A DNA stretch of 64,000 bases, from positions 1,860,001-1,924,000 of the forward strand of contig NZ_AP019536.1 of the NCBI RefSeq assembly GCF_018324385.1. The letters are read 5' to 3'. The notes beneath the pieces were generated by a model. It saw nothing but the letters and a program-made list of their open reading frames with translations, ran no database searches and was not told where the DNA came from. Origin of the DNA: Ferrigenium kumadai. GTDB lineage: Bacteria; Pseudomonadota; Gammaproteobacteria; Burkholderiales; Gallionellaceae. Below, in pieces: positions 27,896 through 38,281 of the stretch; within the stretch, counting starts at the first letter, position 1; every line of letters starts with the position of its first letter. The position numbers and the translations under genes are program-made.

Positions 27896-28834
27896 TCATC
27901 CCAAAATCAAACCCAGCGACAACAATGCACCATGCGCCATCATCGCGGCGATGGTCAGTTTGATCGCATCGCCCAGTTGCTGCGGCTGCGCGGCATGCCG
28001 CAACAACAGCCGCGCGGCCTTGACACTCAACGGCAGCGCCAGAAACGCCAGCAAGGCCAACATCGGCAACCAGCCCAGCGCCACAACGGACAGTAGCCAC
28101 GCGTAAGCCAGCAGGACGATCAGCACGTAGCCCCAGCGTGCATGCTGCACATCCAGCCTTGCCACCCAGTGCAGCTTGCCCGCCTCGGTGTCGGCCTTGC
28201 GGTCCGGAAACTGATTGATGTACAGCAGGTTCGTCGCCAGCAGCGCATATGACAAACCCGCGATGAACGGCGCGGCGGCAAAGCCTTTGCGCTGCACGAA
28301 ATCCGTTCCCACCGTGATCGACAGGATTCCCGCCGCCACACACAGTTCGCCCTGCCCGCGGCTGTTCAGGCGGAACGGCGGCGCGGAATACGCCCAGCCG
28401 ATGAACAGCCCCGCGAGACCGATGTAAATCAGTTGCGGCGACGAGGCCAGCATCAGCCACAGCCCGGCTGCGGCCACGCACGCCAGCAGCACGAAGCCGA
28501 AGTTGCGCGTCTGCGCCAGCGTCAGCACGCCATTCTGGATGAAGCGGCTGCCTCCGGTGAACGGGAAGATGCGCTCGACATTGCGCGCATCGGTGCCGTT
28601 CAGCGCATCGTAATAATCGTTCAGCACATTGGTCCCGGCCTGCGCCATCAGCGCGAACAGCAGCGTGACAGCCGCCAGAGCCGCATCGACGGCAAGACCG
28701 TCGTGGCGTGCGATCGCCAGGCCGATCAGACAGGCCATCAGGCTCGCGGTGAGGAAGGCCGGGCGGGTCGCTGCGACATAGCGCGCGAACGGATTCTGTA
28801 ATGCATCCAGCGTCGGCTCCAGCGGCTGCGTCAT
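27896..28834 (-). CDS. UbiA-superfamily prenyltransferase (MenA-like)
   Basis: A 312-residue protein with eight to nine hydrophobic helices. The two Asp-rich prenyl-diphosphate/Mg sites are present: [11 protein letters not shown] at 72-82 and an [15 protein letters not shown] motif near 203-217. These match the MenA (1,4-dihydroxy-2-naphthoate prenyltransferase) branch better than UbiA itself, but no other menaquinone genes are in view, so the aromatic substrate is uncertain. It lies inside the ruv operon and overlaps the ruvC stop by 4 bases. An alternative is a UbiA-like enzyme of unknown product. Confidence 0.82.
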   Translation of the reverse strand: MTQPLEPTLDALQNPFARYVAATRPAFLTASLMACLIGLAIARHDGLAVDAALAAVTLLFALMAQAGTNVLNDYYDALNGTDARNVERIFPFTGGSRFIQNGVLTLAQTRNFGFVLLACVAAAGLWLMLASSPQLIYIGLAGLFIGWAYSAPPFRLNSRGQGELCVAAGILSITVGTDFVQRKGFAAAPFIAGLSYALLATNLLYINQFPDRKADTEAGKLHWVARLDVQHARWGYVLIVLLAYAWLLSVVALGWLPMLALLAFLALPLSVKAARLLLRHAAQPQQLGDAIKLTIAAMMAHGALLSLGLILG

Positions 28835-29358
28835 ACCAGCCTCCCTCCCCGAACCTTGTATCCCTTTGTTGCCAGTGCGCCCATCGTTCCCAGACCGCCG
28901 TGTGCGTGGCAGATGGCGCAGGCCAGCGCGTCCGCCGCATCCGGGCTGGGCGTGCCGGACAGGTTCAGCAGCCGCGTCACCATGGCCTGCACCTGCTCCT
29001 TGTCGGCGTGGCCGTTGCCGACTACCGCCTGCTTCACCTGCAAGGCGGTGTATTCCGCCACCGGCAGGTCGGCCGACACCGCCGCGCAGATCGCCGCGCC
29101 GCGGGCCTGGCCGAGCAACAGTGTGGATTGCGGATTGACGTTGACGAACACCTTTTCCACCGCCGCCAGTTGCGGCCGGTGCTGCTCGATCACTTCGCGC
29201 AACGAATCGAGGATCACCTTCAGCCGCCCCGGCAACTCGCCGTCCGGCGTCCTGATGCAGCCGCTGGCGACGTAGTGCAACTGTTGCCCTTCTTTATCGA
29301 GAATGCCAAAACCCGTCACTCGAAGACCCGGATCAATGCCAAGTATCCTCGTTGTCAT
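28831..29358 (-). CDS. ruvC: Holliday junction endonuclease RuvC
   Basis: A 175-residue RNase H-fold resolvase. The acidic active site is visible as [14 protein letters not shown] (Asp7), VEKVFVN, and the closing [16 protein letters not shown]. The ATG at 29358 matches the family; a longer in-frame start at 29421 lacks homology. The gene overlaps the prenyltransferase by 4 bases. Confidence 0.97.
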   Translation of the reverse strand: MTTRILGIDPGLRVTGFGILDKEGQQLHYVASGCIRTPDGELPGRLKVILDSLREVIEQHRPQLAAVEKVFVNVNPQSTLLLGQARGAAICAAVSADLPVAEYTALQVKQAVVGNGHADKEQVQAMVTRLLNLSGTPSPDAADALACAICHAHGGLGTMGALATKGYKVRGGRLV

Positions 29359-29471
29359 ACGCTGAACCGCGAACTGAAATGGCGGAGACGGGTTTCGGTG
29401 CAGACTAACTTGCGCATGCAAGTTATGTCGAAACCAAAACCACGATAAGTTATGCCGAAAATGCGGATGAC

Positions 29472-30197
29472 TTACTCCTCAATGACAGCCGTCGTAAAGA
29501 CTTCCTGCACATCGTCCAGGTCTTCCAGTGCGTCGAGCAGTTTCTGCATCTTAACCGCGTCGTCGCCGGTGAACTCCACCTCATTGGCCGGCTTCATGAT
29601 GACTTCGCCGAATTCAGGCTTGTAGCCGGCCGCCTCCAGCGCCTGCTTCACGTTCACGAAATCGTTCGGTGCGGTGATCACTTCGATGCTGCCGTCGTCG
29701 TTGGTGACGATATCTTCCGCACCGGCATCCAGCGCGACTTCCATCAGGCCGTTCTCATCGGTGCCCGGCGCGAAGATCATCTGACCGCAATGCTTGAACA
29801 TGAAAGCCACCGAGCCATCCGTGCCGAGGTTGCCGCCGTACTTGGAAAAGGCGTGGCGCACGTCGGCGACGGTACGGGTCTTGTTGTCGGTCATGCAGTC
29901 CACCATCACCGCCGCGCCGTTGATGCCGTAACCTTCGTAGCGAATCTCCTGATACTCCACGCCTTCGAGCTCGCCGCTGCCGCGCTTGATCGCACGCTCG
30001 ACGTTGTCCTTGGGCATGTTGTTCGAATAGGCCTTGTCCATCGCCAGGCGCAGACGCGGATTGGTGCCCGGGTCGCCGCCGCCCATGCGCGCCGCCACGG
30101 TAATCTCCTTGATCAGCCGCGTGAAAATCTTGCCGCGCTTGGCATCCTGCCTGCCCTTGCGGTGTTGGATGTTCGCCCATTTGCTGTGTCCAGCCAT
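29472..30197 (-). CDS. yebC: YebC/PmpR-family protein (transcription/translation regulator)
   Basis: A 241-residue YebC: opens [20 protein letters not shown] and contains [14 protein letters not shown] and [13 protein letters not shown]. Members act as DNA-binding regulators in some bacteria, and recent work ties them to relief of ribosome stalling at proline runs. It lies upstream of ruvC as in many proteobacteria, with a 113-base gap. A GGAGAGCAAT ribosome site precedes the ATG. Confidence 0.95.
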   Translation of the reverse strand: MAGHSKWANIQHRKGRQDAKRGKIFTRLIKEITVAARMGGGDPGTNPRLRLAMDKAYSNNMPKDNVERAIKRGSGELEGVEYQEIRYEGYGINGAAVMVDCMTDNKTRTVADVRHAFSKYGGNLGTDGSVAFMFKHCGQMIFAPGTDENGLMEVALDAGAEDIVTNDDGSIEVITAPNDFVNVKQALEAAGYKPEFGEVIMKPANEVEFTGDDAVKMQKLLDALEDLDDVQEVFTTAVIEE

Positions 30198-30286
30198 ATT
30201 GCTCTCCGAAAACCTGTTACATCATTCAAAAAAATAACCCCGCGATGGTATCATTTTCGCCCCTTTACCCCAACCCAAGCCCCGAC

Positions 30287-31780
30287 ATGACCGAGCCGCT
30301 GCTGATCGCCAAGAACGACGAACACGAACTCTTCCTGCTGCCGCAGATGGCGAACCGCCACGGGCTGATCACGGGGGCGACCGGCACCGGCAAGACCGTC
30401 ACGCTGCAGTCGCTGGCGGAGTCGTTCAGCCGCATCGGCGTGCCGGTGTTCCTCTCCGACATCAAGGGCGACCTGTCCGGCATGAGCAAAACTGGTGGCG
30501 GGAACGCCAAGGTCGCGGCGCGTGTGGAACAACTGAAGCTGGAAAACTTCGCGCATCGCGCCTATCCGGTGACGTTCTGGGACGTATTCGGGACGATGGG
30601 CCACCCGCTGCGCGCCACCGTATCCGACATGGGGCCGCAGCTGCTGGGGCGCATGCTCAACCTCAACGAGGTGCAGCAAGGTGTTCTGACGCTGGTATTC
30701 AAGATCGCCGACGACAGCGGCCTGTTGCTGCTCGATCTGAAGGACCTGCGCGCGATGGTGCAGCATGTCGGCGACAACTCCAGCGAATACACCACCGAAT
30801 ACGGCAACATCTCCACCGCCAGCATAGGCGCGATCCAGCGCGGACTGCTGCAGATCGAGACGCAAGGCGGCGACAAGCTGTTCGGCGAGCCGATGCTCAA
30901 CATCGAGGACCTGATGCAGACCGACGCCAACGGCTTGGGCATGATCAACATCCTCGCCGCCGACCAGCTGATGACCTCGCCTAAGGTGTATTCGACCATG
31001 CTGCTGTGGCTGCTGGCCGAGCTGTTCGAGAACCTGCCGGAAGCCGGCGACCTCGCCAAACCCAAGATGGTGTTCTTCTTCGACGAGGCGCACCTGCTGT
31101 TCAACGACGCGCCCGCGGTGCTGCTCGACAAGATCGAGCAGGTCGTGCGCCTGATCCGTTCCAAGGGCGTGGGCGTCTATTTCGTCACGCAGAACCCCGC
31201 CGACGTGCCGGACAAGGTGTTGGGGCAGCTCGGAAACCGAGTGCAGCATGCGCTGCGCGCCTTCAGCCCGCGCGACCAGAAGGCAGTGAAGGCCGCCGCC
31301 GAGACCATGCGCGACAACCCCGAACTCGACGAGGCTTCCGCGATCACCGAGCTCGGCGTCGGCGAGGCCCTGGTCTCCTGCCTGGACGAGCAGGGCCGCC
31401 CCGGCATCGTCGAGCGTGCCTTCGTCGTGCCGCCGCAGGCGCAGATCGGCCCGATCAGCGAAGCGGAACGCAAAGCCGTCATCGCGGGTTCGCTGCTCGC
31501 AGGGCATTATGAAACAGCCGTGGATCGTGAATCCGCTTACGAGATACTCAAGGGGCGCGCCACCGAGAAACAGGCCGCATCCCAGCCGGCTCAGGCACCC
31601 GCCTCGAGCGGCGGCTTGGGCGGGATACTCGGCAGCGTGCTGGGCGGCAGTGGTGGAAGCCGTGGCCGGGAAAGCGCGGCAGAAGCCTTGGCCAAGAGCG
31701 CCGCGCGCGCCATCGGTTCGGAAGTCGGACGCCAGATCATCCGCGGCGTGCTGGGTTCGCTGCTCGGCAAACGGCGCTAA
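30287..31780 (+). CDS. HerA/DUF853-like helicase ATPase
   Basis: A 497-residue P-loop ATPase of the HerA/VirB4-related DUF853 family (YjgR-like). Walker A GATGTGKT is near residue 25 and Walker [12 protein letters not shown] near 265. The C-terminal 70 residues are a Gly/Ser/Ala-rich linker ([15 protein letters not shown]) and a short Ala-rich helix, usual for this family. Function in the cell is not settled; DNA translocation is assumed. The ATG at 30287 matches family N-termini; an in-frame ATG at 30245 would add 14 residues. It is transcribed divergently from yebC. Confidence 0.87.
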   Translation: MTEPLLIAKNDEHELFLLPQMANRHGLITGATGTGKTVTLQSLAESFSRIGVPVFLSDIKGDLSGMSKTGGGNAKVAARVEQLKLENFAHRAYPVTFWDVFGTMGHPLRATVSDMGPQLLGRMLNLNEVQQGVLTLVFKIADDSGLLLLDLKDLRAMVQHVGDNSSEYTTEYGNISTASIGAIQRGLLQIETQGGDKLFGEPMLNIEDLMQTDANGLGMINILAADQLMTSPKVYSTMLLWLLAELFENLPEAGDLAKPKMVFFFDEAHLLFNDAPAVLLDKIEQVVRLIRSKGVGVYFVTQNPADVPDKVLGQLGNRVQHALRAFSPRDQKAVKAAAETMRDNPELDEASAITELGVGEALVSCLDEQGRPGIVERAFVVPPQAQIGPISEAERKAVIAGSLLAGHYETAVDRESAYEILKGRATEKQAASQPAQAPASSGGLGGILGSVLGGSGGSRGRESAAEALAKSAARAIGSEVGRQIIRGVLGSLLGKRR

Positions 31781-31791
31781 GGCCCAGCCGC

Positions 31792-34497
31792 TCAGCGCAA
31801 GCGTTGCATTAACAGCGCCTCGAACTCTTCGGGAGGAACGGGTCTGGAGATCAGGTAGCCCTGGATGTAGTCGCAACCGGCCGCAGCCAGTAACTCTTCC
31901 TGCTCCCTGGTCTCCACCCCCTCGGCGATGACCTTCAGCCCTAGCTTGTGCGCCATGACGATGATGGCCTCGCACAACGCCATATCGTCGGTATCCTTGC
32001 TCAGGTTACGCACGAAGGCCTGATCGATCTTGAGGTAGTCGATATCGAATTTCTTGAGGTAGGACAACGAGGAATAGCCCGTGCCGAAATCGTCGAGCGA
32101 GACCTGGATGCCCGCATCATGGAAAGCGCCCAGCTTGTCGTATACATGGGGCGTCGCATCCATCAACAGCCCTTCGGTGATCTCGATGGAGATGCTCTGC
32201 CCTGGCAGCCCCAGTTCCTGCAAATAGCCGAACCATGATTGGTAAGGGCTGTCATTGTTGCAAAACTGGATGGGCGATTTGTTCACGCTGATCTGGAAAT
32301 CGGGGTGGTGCATCTCCCGCAAGCGCTTCGCCTGGCGCGCCGCCTCCCTGAACACCCAGTCGCCGATCTCGACGATCATCCCCGTTTCTTCGGCCAACGG
32401 GATGAACTCCGCCGGGCTGACCAATCCGCGCACCGGGTGCTCCCAGCGTATCAGCGCCTCGGCCTTGTGGATGCTGTTCGAACCCAAATCCACGATGGGC
32501 TGGAAATAGACCTTGAACTGGTTGTTCTCAAGCGCGCCGCGCAAGTCGTTGGTCAGGCGCATGCGCGCTTCGGCGGCCTGCTGCAAGGCGGGAGTGAAGT
32601 AACTGTAACGGTTGCGGCCGCGGGCCTTGGCGGCATACATGGCCTGGTCTGCGTTCTTGAGCAGGCTGTCGATCACGGTCGCGTCATTGGGGTACAGGGT
32701 GATGCCCAGGCTGGCGGAAATGAAAATCTTGTCCTCTGCCAGCAGGAAGGGCGCCGCCAGTTTGCCGATGATGCTCTGCGCGATGCGATCGATGCTGGCG
32801 GCATCTTCCAGTTCGGACAGGATGACGGTGAACTCGTCGCCCCCTATCCGCGCAACTGTATCGGACTCGCGCACGCACTCGACGATGCGCCGCGCGGCCT
32901 CGACCAGCAGGATATCCCCCATGTCGTGCCCCAGGGTATCGTTCACCTCCTTGAATTTATCGAGGTCGATGAACATCAATGCCATCGGCAGATTGGCACG
33001 GTGCGCTTTTTTGATCTCCTGCTCCAGCCGGTCGCGGAACATGCGGCGGTTGGGCAGGCCGGTGAGCGTGTCGAAATTGGCCTGCCGCCAGATCAACTCT
33101 TCCGATTTTTTCTTCTCGGTGATGTTTTCGACGATGGACCAGATGAATTTTTCGCCGTCGCTGGCGGTGATCAACACCCCATTCAGGCGTACAGGGAAAC
33201 GTATTCCCTCTCTGTTGATGTATTCTTTCTCATAGGGCCCGTACCGCGAAAAACGGCTCAGCGATTCAAGTTGCTGCGCTTCCTCCTCCTTATACTCGAG
33301 CGGCGTAATGTCCCAGTAGCTCATCTTGTTCAACTCGTCGAGAGAATAGCCCAGCATGTCCAGTGACGCGGAATTGGCCTCAACGAAGCGCCCATCCATC
33401 GAATTGAGGATCATGCCCAAGGGAGACATTTCAAACATCGACCGGAATCGCTCTTCGCTCCACCTGAGCTCCTGTTCGGCCTGCAGCTTCTCGGTCACAT
33501 CGTCGTAGATCGACACAAGCTCGCCGCTGGGCAACTTGTACACGTAGTTTTCGCGCCAGCCGGAAATGCGCCCATCCTGGTAAAAGGCAACGGGAACCTG
33601 TTCCGGTTCACCGCTCTGCCATACGCGCTTGAACACATCGAGCAGGCCGAACTCCTCGATGCCGGGGAATATCTCCACCACATTCTTGCCGACCAGGTTC
33701 TTGCGCCGCATGTTTTCGATGCGTTCCGCCGCACGGTTGACCGACGCAACCACAAAATCCTGCCCGTCGGCCGATGCCCGGTACACCACCGCGCCGCTGC
33801 TCATGCTTTCGAACAAGGCAGTCAGGGTGGACTGGCTCTCGCGCAATACTTCTTCGTCGCGCAGCAACTGCAGGTTCTTCTCCAGCAACTCCGCCGTCCG
33901 CTCCTGAACGCGCTGGGTCAGCTCCCGGTTGAGCAGCGCCAGTCTGTTCTCGGCGTCGTGGTGACGCAGCCGGTCCAGCCCGTTGGTCGCCAGCACCCGT
34001 GCAAAGTTCGCATAGAACTGCGTGATCGCCTCGACACGCTCCCCGGGAATGACGGGGACCTTGTCCACGGCCTCCAGGTAGCCGTTTTCATCGAAGCCGA
34101 ATTCCTGCGCCTGACGACGGAAGAAGTCGAGATCGGGAGGTGCGGTGAAGAATTGGCCGGTAAAGACGTTCGCCACATGCTGGCCATCGACCACGATAGG
34201 CGCGGCGGTATCGACCAGACCATTCAGGCAGCCGTATACCGCGAACGGTGCCCCGTTCAGCATGCTCTCGACGAGGGAAGTGTCGCTTGCTATGCAGCGG
34301 CCGCAGGTGGTTGGATTGACGCGGTGATACTTGACGCAAACATCCTGCCAACCCGAACTGGTGATGACGATGCCGTCCACGTCGATGATGGCATTGGCAA
34401 TCCCGATCACCTGATTAAAGCTGTCCATCAATGCCTGCAGGCTTGCAACATCAACCAGTTCGGAGAATTTTATGCGCTTCTTCGTCGTATCCAGCAT
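31792..34497 (-). CDS. PocR-PAS-PAS-GGDEF-EAL c-di-GMP signalling protein
   Basis: A 901-residue soluble protein: PocR sensor (about 10-170), coiled coil (about 185-220), PAS domains (about 222-345 and 365-485), GGDEF (about 495-655) and EAL (about 665-895). GGDEF is intact with an inhibitory RxxD site (RESD) five residues before it. The EAL domain keeps EALIRW, the NKSPIQF Asn and DDFGTGYSS. Four cysteines in the PocR domain (54, 65, 68, 90) could bind metal or act as redox sensor. It can in principle make and degrade c-di-GMP. The ATG at 34497 is preferred to 34590, which would prepend unrelated sequence. Converges on the HerA-like gene with an 11-base gap. Confidence 0.93.
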   Translation of the reverse strand: MLDTTKKRIKFSELVDVASLQALMDSFNQVIGIANAIIDVDGIVITSSGWQDVCVKYHRVNPTTCGRCIASDTSLVESMLNGAPFAVYGCLNGLVDTAAPIVVDGQHVANVFTGQFFTAPPDLDFFRRQAQEFGFDENGYLEAVDKVPVIPGERVEAITQFYANFARVLATNGLDRLRHHDAENRLALLNRELTQRVQERTAELLEKNLQLLRDEEVLRESQSTLTALFESMSSGAVVYRASADGQDFVVASVNRAAERIENMRRKNLVGKNVVEIFPGIEEFGLLDVFKRVWQSGEPEQVPVAFYQDGRISGWRENYVYKLPSGELVSIYDDVTEKLQAEQELRWSEERFRSMFEMSPLGMILNSMDGRFVEANSASLDMLGYSLDELNKMSYWDITPLEYKEEEAQQLESLSRFSRYGPYEKEYINREGIRFPVRLNGVLITASDGEKFIWSIVENITEKKKSEELIWRQANFDTLTGLPNRRMFRDRLEQEIKKAHRANLPMALMFIDLDKFKEVNDTLGHDMGDILLVEAARRIVECVRESDTVARIGGDEFTVILSELEDAASIDRIAQSIIGKLAAPFLLAEDKIFISASLGITLYPNDATVIDSLLKNADQAMYAAKARGRNRYSYFTPALQQAAEARMRLTNDLRGALENNQFKVYFQPIVDLGSNSIHKAEALIRWEHPVRGLVSPAEFIPLAEETGMIVEIGDWVFREAARQAKRLREMHHPDFQISVNKSPIQFCNNDSPYQSWFGYLQELGLPGQSISIEITEGLLMDATPHVYDKLGAFHDAGIQVSLDDFGTGYSSLSYLKKFDIDYLKIDQAFVRNLSKDTDDMALCEAIIVMAHKLGLKVIAEGVETREQEELLAAAGCDYIQGYLISRPVPPEEFEALLMQRLR

Positions 34498-34684
34498 GAA
34501 TCTGTTTCTCGAAAATTCCACATCAGCAATGGTGTCTATTTTGCCCCAAGCGGAGCAAAATGTGATGGATATTTTGGGGCACAAAAACACCGTCCGTCTG
34601 TCACATGCATGTAGTACTGCTCGATTTTTAAGCTATCGCCCCCCCCCCACTTTTCGATTGGTTATCCTCGCAAAGGAGAACATC

Positions 34685-35335
34685 ATGTCCCACCCTATTG
34701 GCAAACAGGAACCCGTTCGCATCCAGACAGGACAAGTGCAACTGGAAGGCAATCTCGCCCTGCCGGAGGGCGCAAAGGGAGTGGTGCTGTTCGCCCACGG
34801 CAGCGGCAGCAGCCGTTTCAGCCCGCGCAACAACTTCGTCGCAGGTGAATTGTTCGACGCCGGGGTCGGCAGCCTGCTCATCGATCTGCTCACCCCCGCC
34901 GAGGATGCCGATTACGACACCCGTTTCGACATCCCGTTGCTGACCACCCGGCTGACGGGAACGACAGCATGGTTGCAGCGACATCCGGCCACGCAGGCAT
35001 TGAAGATCGGTTATTTCGGCGCCAGCACCGGTGCGGCGGCGGCACTGCAGGCGGCTGCGGAACTGGGCAAGGAGATTTCGGCGGTGGTCTCTCGCGGCGG
35101 GCGCCCGGATCTGGCTGGGGAGCTCGCCTTGAGCAAGGTCGGCGCCCCCACGCTGCTCATCGTCGGCGGCCATGACGACGTGGTGATCCAGCTCAACCGG
35201 ATGGCTTACGCCAGCCTCACCTGCGAAAAGGAACTCGTCATCGTGCCGGGCGCCACGCACCTGTTCGAAGAGCCCGGCACGCTGGAGCAGGTCGCGCAGC
35301 ATGCCGCCGTCTGGTTCAAGAAATATCTCGGTTAG
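34685..35335 (+). CDS. Alpha/beta hydrolase, dienelactone-hydrolase-like
   Basis: A 216-residue hydrolase with oxyanion-loop FAHGSGSSRFSPRN, nucleophile-elbow-like IGYFGASTGAAAAL (Ser in GAST), Asp in VGGHDDVV and a closing His in PGATHLFEE, so a Ser-Asp-His triad is plausible. AAGGAG lies 7 bases before the ATG at 34685. Related proteins are often fused to a phosphoribosyltransferase. Here that domain is a separate gene on the opposite strand, overlapping the 3' end by 20 bases. Substrate unknown. Confidence 0.85.
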   Translation: MSHPIGKQEPVRIQTGQVQLEGNLALPEGAKGVVLFAHGSGSSRFSPRNNFVAGELFDAGVGSLLIDLLTPAEDADYDTRFDIPLLTTRLTGTTAWLQRHPATQALKIGYFGASTGAAAALQAAAELGKEISAVVSRGGRPDLAGELALSKVGAPTLLIVGGHDDVVIQLNRMAYASLTCEKELVIVPGATHLFEEPGTLEQVAQHAAVWFKKYLG

Positions 35336-35972
35336 GGGAGGGCTCGCCGGTAGCGGCCAGGATATCGATCACTTCCTCATCCGTTACCTGCTGGAAGTCC
35401 ATGTAGAACTGCCCCACCGCATGGAAACCGGACGGCGCAGAGAGGCACACGACACGGTCGGCATAACCGCGCACCTTTTCCAGGGTATCGGGCGGCGCGA
35501 CCGGCACCGCGCAAACCAGCTCCGCCGGTTGCTTCGCCCGCAACGCGTGCAGAGCGGCGATCATGGTCGAACCTGTCGCCAACCCGTCGTCGATGACGAT
35601 GACCACGCGCCCTGCTGGATCGATGGGAGGCCGCACCGGCGTATATTGTGCGCGCCGCCGCCGCATGGTTTCCATCTGCTCGGCGATCTCCCCCTCGATG
35701 TACTCCCTGTCCGCCCCGGCGCTCGCGGCGTAATCGGCGACGTAGGACCAGCCGCTTTCGTCGACCGAACCGATGGCGAACTCGGGACTGCCCGGCGCGC
35801 GCAGCTTGCGCACCAGGACCACATCCACCTCACCGCCTAATTGCTCGGCAATAACTTGCGCCATCGGCACGGCACCGCGCGGTATCGCCAGGATCAGGGG
35901 ATGCCTGCCGCGGTATTCGGCGAGCGCCTCGGCGAGTTGTTTGGCCGCCGCAATCCGGTTCGCAAAGAACAT
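35316..35972 (-). CDS. Phosphoribosyltransferase-family protein
   Basis: A 218-residue type I PRTase fold. The PRPP-binding motif VVIVIDDGLATGSTM lies near residues 124-138, and RGAVPMAQVIAEQL and VDVVLVRKLRAPGSPEFAIG match the conserved family of DUF-type PRTases fused or linked to dienelactone hydrolases. Base specificity is unknown. It has GGAGGTGGACC before the ATG. Its 3' end overlaps the hydrolase gene tail to tail. Confidence 0.85.
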   Translation of the reverse strand: MFFANRIAAAKQLAEALAEYRGRHPLILAIPRGAVPMAQVIAEQLGGEVDVVLVRKLRAPGSPEFAIGSVDESGWSYVADYAASAGADREYIEGEIAEQMETMRRRRAQYTPVRPPIDPAGRVVIVIDDGLATGSTMIAALHALRAKQPAELVCAVPVAPPDTLEKVRGYADRVVCLSAPSGFHAVGQFYMDFQQVTDEEVIDILAATGEPSPNRDIS

Positions 35973-36122
35973 GGTCCACCTCCAGTCGCCCTATTCTGCG
36001 CTTGCAGGCAAAAAATGGAAGGGGGGATTCGCCTTATATGGCAGCCGACTGGGCATTGAGCTCAATCCAACGAGCTTTCGCCCCGCCGTTTAGGCTCACA
36101 GACAAAGATCAGGAACGCGGCC

Positions 36123-37049
36123 TCAAGCCAGGACGGACATGGCCATGGATTTTTCCGCGATACCGCCGCGCTTGAGCATGACGAGATGTTCGGCCTCCTC
36201 GCGCGCAGTGACCTTCGCCAGATAGGCAATGTTCTTCTCGATGGATTCCAGGTAATAGTTGTTCCCGGTGCCGAAAACTTCCCTGAAGTGGAAGACCAGC
36301 TTGGCATACAGCCCCTGATAGGCGCTATCCAGCTTTTCCTGGGTGATTTCGTAAAACCTCCTGGTCTGGCGCAGCATGTCGTGCACGCTCTGATAGTTCC
36401 CGAAGTTCGCCTCCTTGAACTCCAGGTACAGGAACAGCAGCTTCTCCAGATACGTGCGATCGGCCATCTGCCCGACCAGGTCGGCAGTTCCGACGAGTTG
36501 TCCCAACAGGCGGCAATGCTCGTCCGGGAAAGGTATCTGTGCGAATGGATAACCCGGATCGGTACTGCGGATCATGCATTCCAGTTTCGCAGTAAAGGAC
36601 AGTGGGAAGTTCCGTTCGTCGGCATAGTGCAGCATGAACTCAATGCCGCGAGCGACATGGCACTTCGTGAACTGCGCACCGGTGCCATTCCCCTCGCCTT
36701 CCTTTTGTGCATAGCCAATATCGTGCATCAGCGTGGCCATCATGACCAGGGATATCTCGTCGGCGCCCAGACGGGTACCCGAGACATGCACGCCATGCAT
36801 CAGCCGCACCGCGCACAGGAACACATCCAGCGTATGGGGCAGATCGTGATACGGCGTCTTGATGGGGCAGTAGCCGGGATATTTGCCCCGGAACAGGCGC
36901 ACCACGTCATCAAATACGGTACGCGCCAACGCGAGATCGCACGCGGGATCGATGAGGCCGACGATACCGGCCACCTTCGCCCACACCACCTCCGCATCGC
37001 TGTTGGCGAACAGGCTGTTTATCTCATCCGTATCAGGAGCGATCTTCAT
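36123..37049 (-). CDS. HD-domain phosphohydrolase, class I cyclic-nucleotide PDE-like
   Basis: A 308-residue soluble protein. Metal-binding residues appear as YHDLPHTLDV (67-76) and LMHDIGY (108-114), the order and spacing seen in class I PDEs, whose signature is YHNxxHAxDV followed by HD; a later GTADLVGQMADR supplies a further Asp. Class I PDEs hydrolyse cAMP or cGMP and are uncommon in bacteria. With an adenylate cyclase in the same window this could be a second cAMP-degrading enzyme. A generic HD phosphohydrolase is the alternative. It is unlinked to other signalling genes. Confidence 0.7.
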   Translation of the reverse strand: MKIAPDTDEINSLFANSDAEVVWAKVAGIVGLIDPACDLALARTVFDDVVRLFRGKYPGYCPIKTPYHDLPHTLDVFLCAVRLMHGVHVSGTRLGADEISLVMMATLMHDIGYAQKEGEGNGTGAQFTKCHVARGIEFMLHYADERNFPLSFTAKLECMIRSTDPGYPFAQIPFPDEHCRLLGQLVGTADLVGQMADRTYLEKLLFLYLEFKEANFGNYQSVHDMLRQTRRFYEITQEKLDSAYQGLYAKLVFHFREVFGTGNNYYLESIEKNIAYLAKVTAREEAEHLVMLKRGGIAEKSMAMSVLA

Positions 37050-37104
37050 GTCGATAAATTCAGGGCTTCGAATTCCCGGTTTACCTGGCCAGCCGCACTG
37101 CCCC

Positions 37105-38196
37105 CTAGACGTTGAACAGGAAGTTCATGACGTCGCCGTCCTGCACCACGTAATCCTTGCCCTCGACGCGCATCTTGCCTTTTTCCTTGGCACCGGCCTC
37201 GCCGCCGCAGGCGATGAAGTCGGCGTAGGAGATGGTCTGCGCCCGGATGAAGCCGCGCTCGAAGTCGGTGTGGATCACGCCCGCCGCCTGCGGCGCGGTG
37301 TCGCCCTTATGGATGGTCCAGGCGCGCACTTCCTTCACCCCAGCGGTGAAGTAGGTTTGCAGGCCGAGCAGGTCGTAGCCGGTGCGGATCAGCCGGTTCA
37401 GGCCAGGCTCTTCCAGGCCCAGATCGGCGAGGAATTCCTTCTTGTCGGCGTCATCCAGATCGGCCAGTTCCGCCTCGATCTTGGCGCACAGCGCCACCAC
37501 CGGCGCCCCCTCCTTCGCTGCATATTCGCGCAACCGGTCGAGATAGGGATTGTTCTCGAAACCGTCTTCCAGCACGTTGCCGACGTACATCGCGGGCTTG
37601 ATGGTGAGCAGGCACAGCGGCTTGACCAGCTGCGTATCTTCCTCGCTCAAACCGAAGGTGCGCGCGGGCTTGCCTTCGTTCAGGTGTGGCAGCAAACGCT
37701 CCAGCACGGCAACCAGCTTCTGCGCATCCTTGTCGCCGGACTTGGCCTTCTTGCCGTCGCGCTGGATGGTGCGTTCCACCACAGCGAGGTCGGCCAGTGC
37801 CAGCTCGGTGATGATGACCTCGATATCGGCCAGCGGATCGACCTTGCCGGCCACGTGCACCACGTTCGGGTCATCGAAGCAGCGCACCACGTTGACGATG
37901 GCATCGGTCTCGCGGATGTTGGCGAGGAACTGGTTGCCCAGGCCTTCGCCCTTGGATGCGCCAGCGACCAGGCCCGCGATGTCGACGAATTCGACGATGG
38001 CATACTGCATGCGCTGCGGCTTGACGATCTTCGCCAGCTCATCCATGCGCGGGTCCGGCACCTCGACGATGCCGACGTTGGGCTCGATGGTGCAGAAGGG
38101 ATAATTCTCCGCGGCGATGCCCGCCTTGGTCAGCGCGTTGAACATGGTGGACTTGCCGACATTGGGCAGACCGACGATACCGCATTTGAGACTCAT
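37105..38196 (-). CDS. ychF: Redox-regulated ATPase/GTPase YchF
   Basis: A 363-residue Obg-family P-loop protein: G1 [16 protein letters not shown]3 [22 protein letters not shown], a coiled-coil insert (about 130-190) and a C-terminal TGS domain. The family prefers ATP over GTP because its G4 motif is altered, and it acts on ribosomes and oxidative stress. It is downstream of pth, as is usual. An imperfect inverted repeat lies between the two. Confidence 0.97.
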   Translation of the reverse strand: MSLKCGIVGLPNVGKSTMFNALTKAGIAAENYPFCTIEPNVGIVEVPDPRMDELAKIVKPQRMQYAIVEFVDIAGLVAGASKGEGLGNQFLANIRETDAIVNVVRCFDDPNVVHVAGKVDPLADIEVIITELALADLAVVERTIQRDGKKAKSGDKDAQKLVAVLERLLPHLNEGKPARTFGLSEEDTQLVKPLCLLTIKPAMYVGNVLEDGFENNPYLDRLREYAAKEGAPVVALCAKIEAELADLDDADKKEFLADLGLEEPGLNRLIRTGYDLLGLQTYFTAGVKEVRAWTIHKGDTAPQAAGVIHTDFERGFIRAQTISYADFIACGGEAGAKEKGKMRVEGKDYVVQDGDVMNFLFNV

Positions 38197-38225
38197 GTTT
38201 TTTCCTCTAATTTAACAGGATGCGG

Positions 38226-38277
38226 GGTACGGGATACAGGATACAGACAACCCCTGTATTCCGTATCCTGTCTCCCG
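38226..38277. repeat. Imperfect inverted repeat between pth and ychF
   Basis: Arms built on GGGATACAGGATACAG and CTGTATTCCGTATCCTGTCT flank a 6-base spacer, giving a long imperfect stem. There is no T run, so it is more likely a dispersed palindromic repeat or mRNA stabiliser than a classic terminator. Confidence 0.5.
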
Positions 38278-38281
38278 ACTC

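Noticed and set aside
34630-34660. Poly-C tract upstream of the dienelactone hydrolase as a phase-variation switch
   Set aside because: It lies well outside both coding regions and away from any recognisable promoter core; length variation cannot be judged from one sequence.
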